The notes beneath the pieces were generated by a model, which saw only the letters and a list, made by a program, of their open reading frames with translations, was not told where the DNA came from and did no database searches. Positions 61,344 to 64,000 of a stretch of DNA of 64,000 nt are shown one piece after another. Both the position numbers and the translations under genes were made by a program. Location: positions 357,241-421,240 of the forward strand of contig VXAA01005245.1 of the NCBI GenBank assembly GCA_013399115.1. The letters are read 5' to 3'. This stretch comes from Anseranas semipalmata. Its lineage: Eukaryota; Chordata; Aves; Anseriformes; Anseranatidae. Each line of letters begins with the position of its first letter. Positions within the stretch are counted from its first letter, which is position 1.

Positions 61344-63727
61344 TGTTAAAAAGTCCCAGTGAAGATTTTGAAGTCTATTCCTCTACAAAAATACTGGCAG
61401 TCTTTAAAGAACTAAGGAATGTGTTCAAATTGCTTAAATAAAAGTTCTATCCTGTTATTGTGAGGGATCAAGAAAGTGGCACAAAAATGTAAATGTAATT
61501 CAAATTATTCTTGTTTACAAAAGGAAGGAGGAAAACACAGTAATTTAAATGGCACCATTTCAAGTATATATCAGTTCAAAGAAAGTGACTTTATTTTCAA
61601 TAAATAATTAAGGGAAAATGCTTAAATCTGGACCAAAATATACCTCCAAAGAAGTTAAAAGGTGAGCTGGTAGTAACCTTTCTCCAGTAAATTGAAGGGG
61701 AAAGTGGAATATCATTTGTAGGCATTCATAACTGTAATCCTGCATTTTGTTGAGATACAAAGGAGCACAGGCTTCTGGATATGAATTTGAATCAAATCTC
61801 TACATGCTGGTGCTTTTCATTTGATTCCAACACACATGATTTATGCCTTACTACAAGTATTTTTCACATGAAGTTCAGTACAGAGATCTGATAACGTGAA
61901 GTATCTGATCTGATCTTGTCCTCTAGATCCATTTGTGAAAAAAATTAAATGAAATTCATGTCCATTTTTATGGAATTCTGAGTAAAGCAAACCAGTTTCT
62001 AAGGACATTACTTAATAGCATTTCTAAATGAATTATGAAAATGACAGTGAAAGCAGTATTTTGAGAATCCCAGTGTGATTAAGAAACAGCTGAACACATC
62101 TAAAGAAAGAGAAATAAAAGAGTAGGAATAAATTAGTCTTTCCCTGTCTTCTGCCTCCAGGTTTACAACAATTACAGTTCCTCCAGTGCAGAAAAAAAAA
62201 AAATCTTAAATAACTAGAATTTTATATGAATATAACAACAAATGAAACATCTTAGGACAGTTTGCAGATACGAAAGAGATCTGCATTCAGAACAATAAAT
62301 ATTTTATAAAAATCAGTATTGAAGGTAAAAAATCCAAGAGAATTGGACAGAACAGTCAATGTAGGAAGTAAACACCAGATAAAATTTCTGAAGTACCTGC
62401 TGTAGATTCTAGCTACCAGTTACAACACAAGGTTGTCTTTATTCCATCAACAGAACAATCTGTGAACTCTGTATAGGGATTTGCTCAGGGAATGAAGAGT
62501 TAATTCTAACATCATAAATGACTATGAGAAGTAGGAAGGTTTCCACATGTACCCAATTCAGTTTTATTCAAGTGATGTTCTAACTCACATCCGACCCAAT
62601 ATCTTCAGTGTTAGATTGCTATCCACTTTATTATTTTAATTTATAATAGGCAAATATGATACTTAAAAATTATACTTGTTAAGGAATGAAAATCTCATCT
62701 ATTTTATATTGTTTTCCTAGTGAACCAAAGAATGCTAAAATATTCACAAGAACATAAATATCCAATTGCATATTTAAATGTATCTAAAGCATTTAGGACT
62801 TATCAATGGATGAAAAATGACAGATGATATTATTGGAAAAATTCCTGAAACTGTGCCATTTGCTCTTTCAAGAACCAGTCCAAGATTTTTTTGTTTGTTA
62901 TATGACAAAAAATGCCCCAGAAGAGTGGGATATGCTTATTAATCCTTTCACATATCAAGACTTAGGCTGTTTACACAAATGCCAAATCAAAATCTGAGGA
63001 AAATAAAATCAAACTATTGTGTCTGCTTTTCTCTGTTACTACTTTTGTCCAAATTATGGAGATATGTTTTCAAAGAAAATAAAAAACTTGCATGTCATAC
63101 AATAAGTCAAGAAATTATGTAGAAATACAGGTTCTGTTGGTAGTCAAGAAAAAGAATGAAATCAGTAAAGAATCTTGAACATGGTAAGTTGGAAATGACG
63201 CTATTAAATGTAGTTGAACATGAATATTAGCAGGCATGTAAATAAAGTCTGGCTTTATGTGGGCAATGTGCACTCTTAATAAGGTGTGGAGATCTCATAG
63301 GTCTTGGAAAAAAGTGTATGACTTTAATTTTGACCCACTGATGCAGCAAATTAAAAAAGTTTAAGACATCTGGAACAGATATGCAAACCTGTAGGCAGAC
63401 AAAATTACTCCTATTAAAAGGAGTGTTCTGCCTAGATTGCCATTATTACTGTTTCAATCTCTCCCAGTAGTACTCCCTGGTATAACTGCCATAGAGAAGC
63501 AAAGCATGATCTTCAATTTTAGAAGAAAAAAATAGAAAGACTTGATAATTCAACTGTAGAATATAGGCCAGTTTCATAGAGTAGCCCAGCAGTGCCAGAT
63601 ACAGATTCTGGCTTCTGATGCAGAATTGCAAACATTAAGTCAAATCAAGGCTGAATTTACAAAGATAGGTTTTGACCCTCAAGATCTCTACCTTTCTCTT
63701 TGCTTTTAAAAAATATATATAAAACAC

Positions 63728-63746
63728 AAAATAATAATAATAATAA
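63728..63746. repeat. (AAT)n trinucleotide repeat
   Basis: About six aat units; the only clear trinucleotide repeat in the window. Confidence 0.85.
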
Positions 63747-64000
63747 CAAAAGACATCCCGAACTGTGGGAATGGCCTTCACACAGAGTTATTATTATAAT
63801 TAGCAAACCCATTTATTAGTAGCAATGCAGCCTTAATGAGACAGAGCTCAATATAGACCCTGCCAAGAGGTCAAAATAGTTCAACCTTCCTGTACAGTCC
63901 AGAAAATGATTAAAGATTTAAGTCACTCCGTTTTTCTAGGTTCTAGGATCTACATATTAATTTCTAGCTATCATATCTCTGTTTTGGTGTGTTCAGAAGA

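Larger units (their letters stand above)
57001..64000. other. Unique AT-rich non-coding stretch to the right edge
   Basis: No gene is recognised. Holds a short near-tandem aataacaaagtcta pair (57,690-57,703 and 57,710-57,723), a 13-bp perfect tandem duplication (60,721-60,746), a G/T-rich patch near 59,495-59,560, (TA)n at 61,331-61,343 and (AAT)n near the end. Open frames are under 95 codons. Confidence 0.6.

Overview
This window reads as an AT-rich, gene-poor stretch of a bird nuclear genome. The avian assignment rests on its mobile elements. CR1 LINE 3' ends finish in the ATTCTATG / ATTCTGTG type of tail. A CR1 reverse-transcriptase C-terminus lies at the left edge. Three ERVL-like solo LTR remnants resemble LTRs common in birds. 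No bacterial-style operon, rRNA, tRNA or CRISPR array is visible. I found no complete protein-coding gene. The open frames (longest 140 codons) lie in unique AT-rich sequence, show no domain I recognise, and are about what chance gives in 64 kb. Family names are from memory of consensus sequences; no database search was run.

Layout. Positions 1-430 hold two minus-strand CR1 pieces in an order that does not match one element. Positions 431-25,900 are mostly unique sequence, with one ancient MIR-like SINE (about 5,096-5,300), one old CR1/L2-type remnant (about 23,922-24,103) and simple repeats. An LTR fragment lies at 25,897-26,050 and a short, internally deleted solo LTR at 35,092-35,307. A 37-base assembly gap (36,947-36,983) follows a 26-base T tract. 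The best exon-like sequence is 38,091-38,158, with a strong acceptor, a GTAAGT donor, an open frame and higher GC than its surroundings. A 3' CR1 end lies at 41,941-42,023. A near full-length solo LTR lies at 46,597-47,327 and contains a 185-base direct duplication around a single N, almost certainly an assembly error. A CR1 3' end at 49,968-50,316 is embedded in purine microsatellite. The remainder to 64,000 is unique AT-rich sequence with small tandem repeats.

Interpretation. The window is best explained as intergenic or long-intron sequence, with retroelements as the only confidently functional-origin DNA. No undescribed biological system is supported. The items most worth checking are the exon candidate at 38,091-38,158 and two weaker plus-strand exon candidates near 29.1-30.1 kb whose phases happen to be compatible with it; the G-rich/RFX-like patch at 3,205-3,357; the assembly duplication at 46,711-47,081; and the CR1 rearrangement at the left edge.
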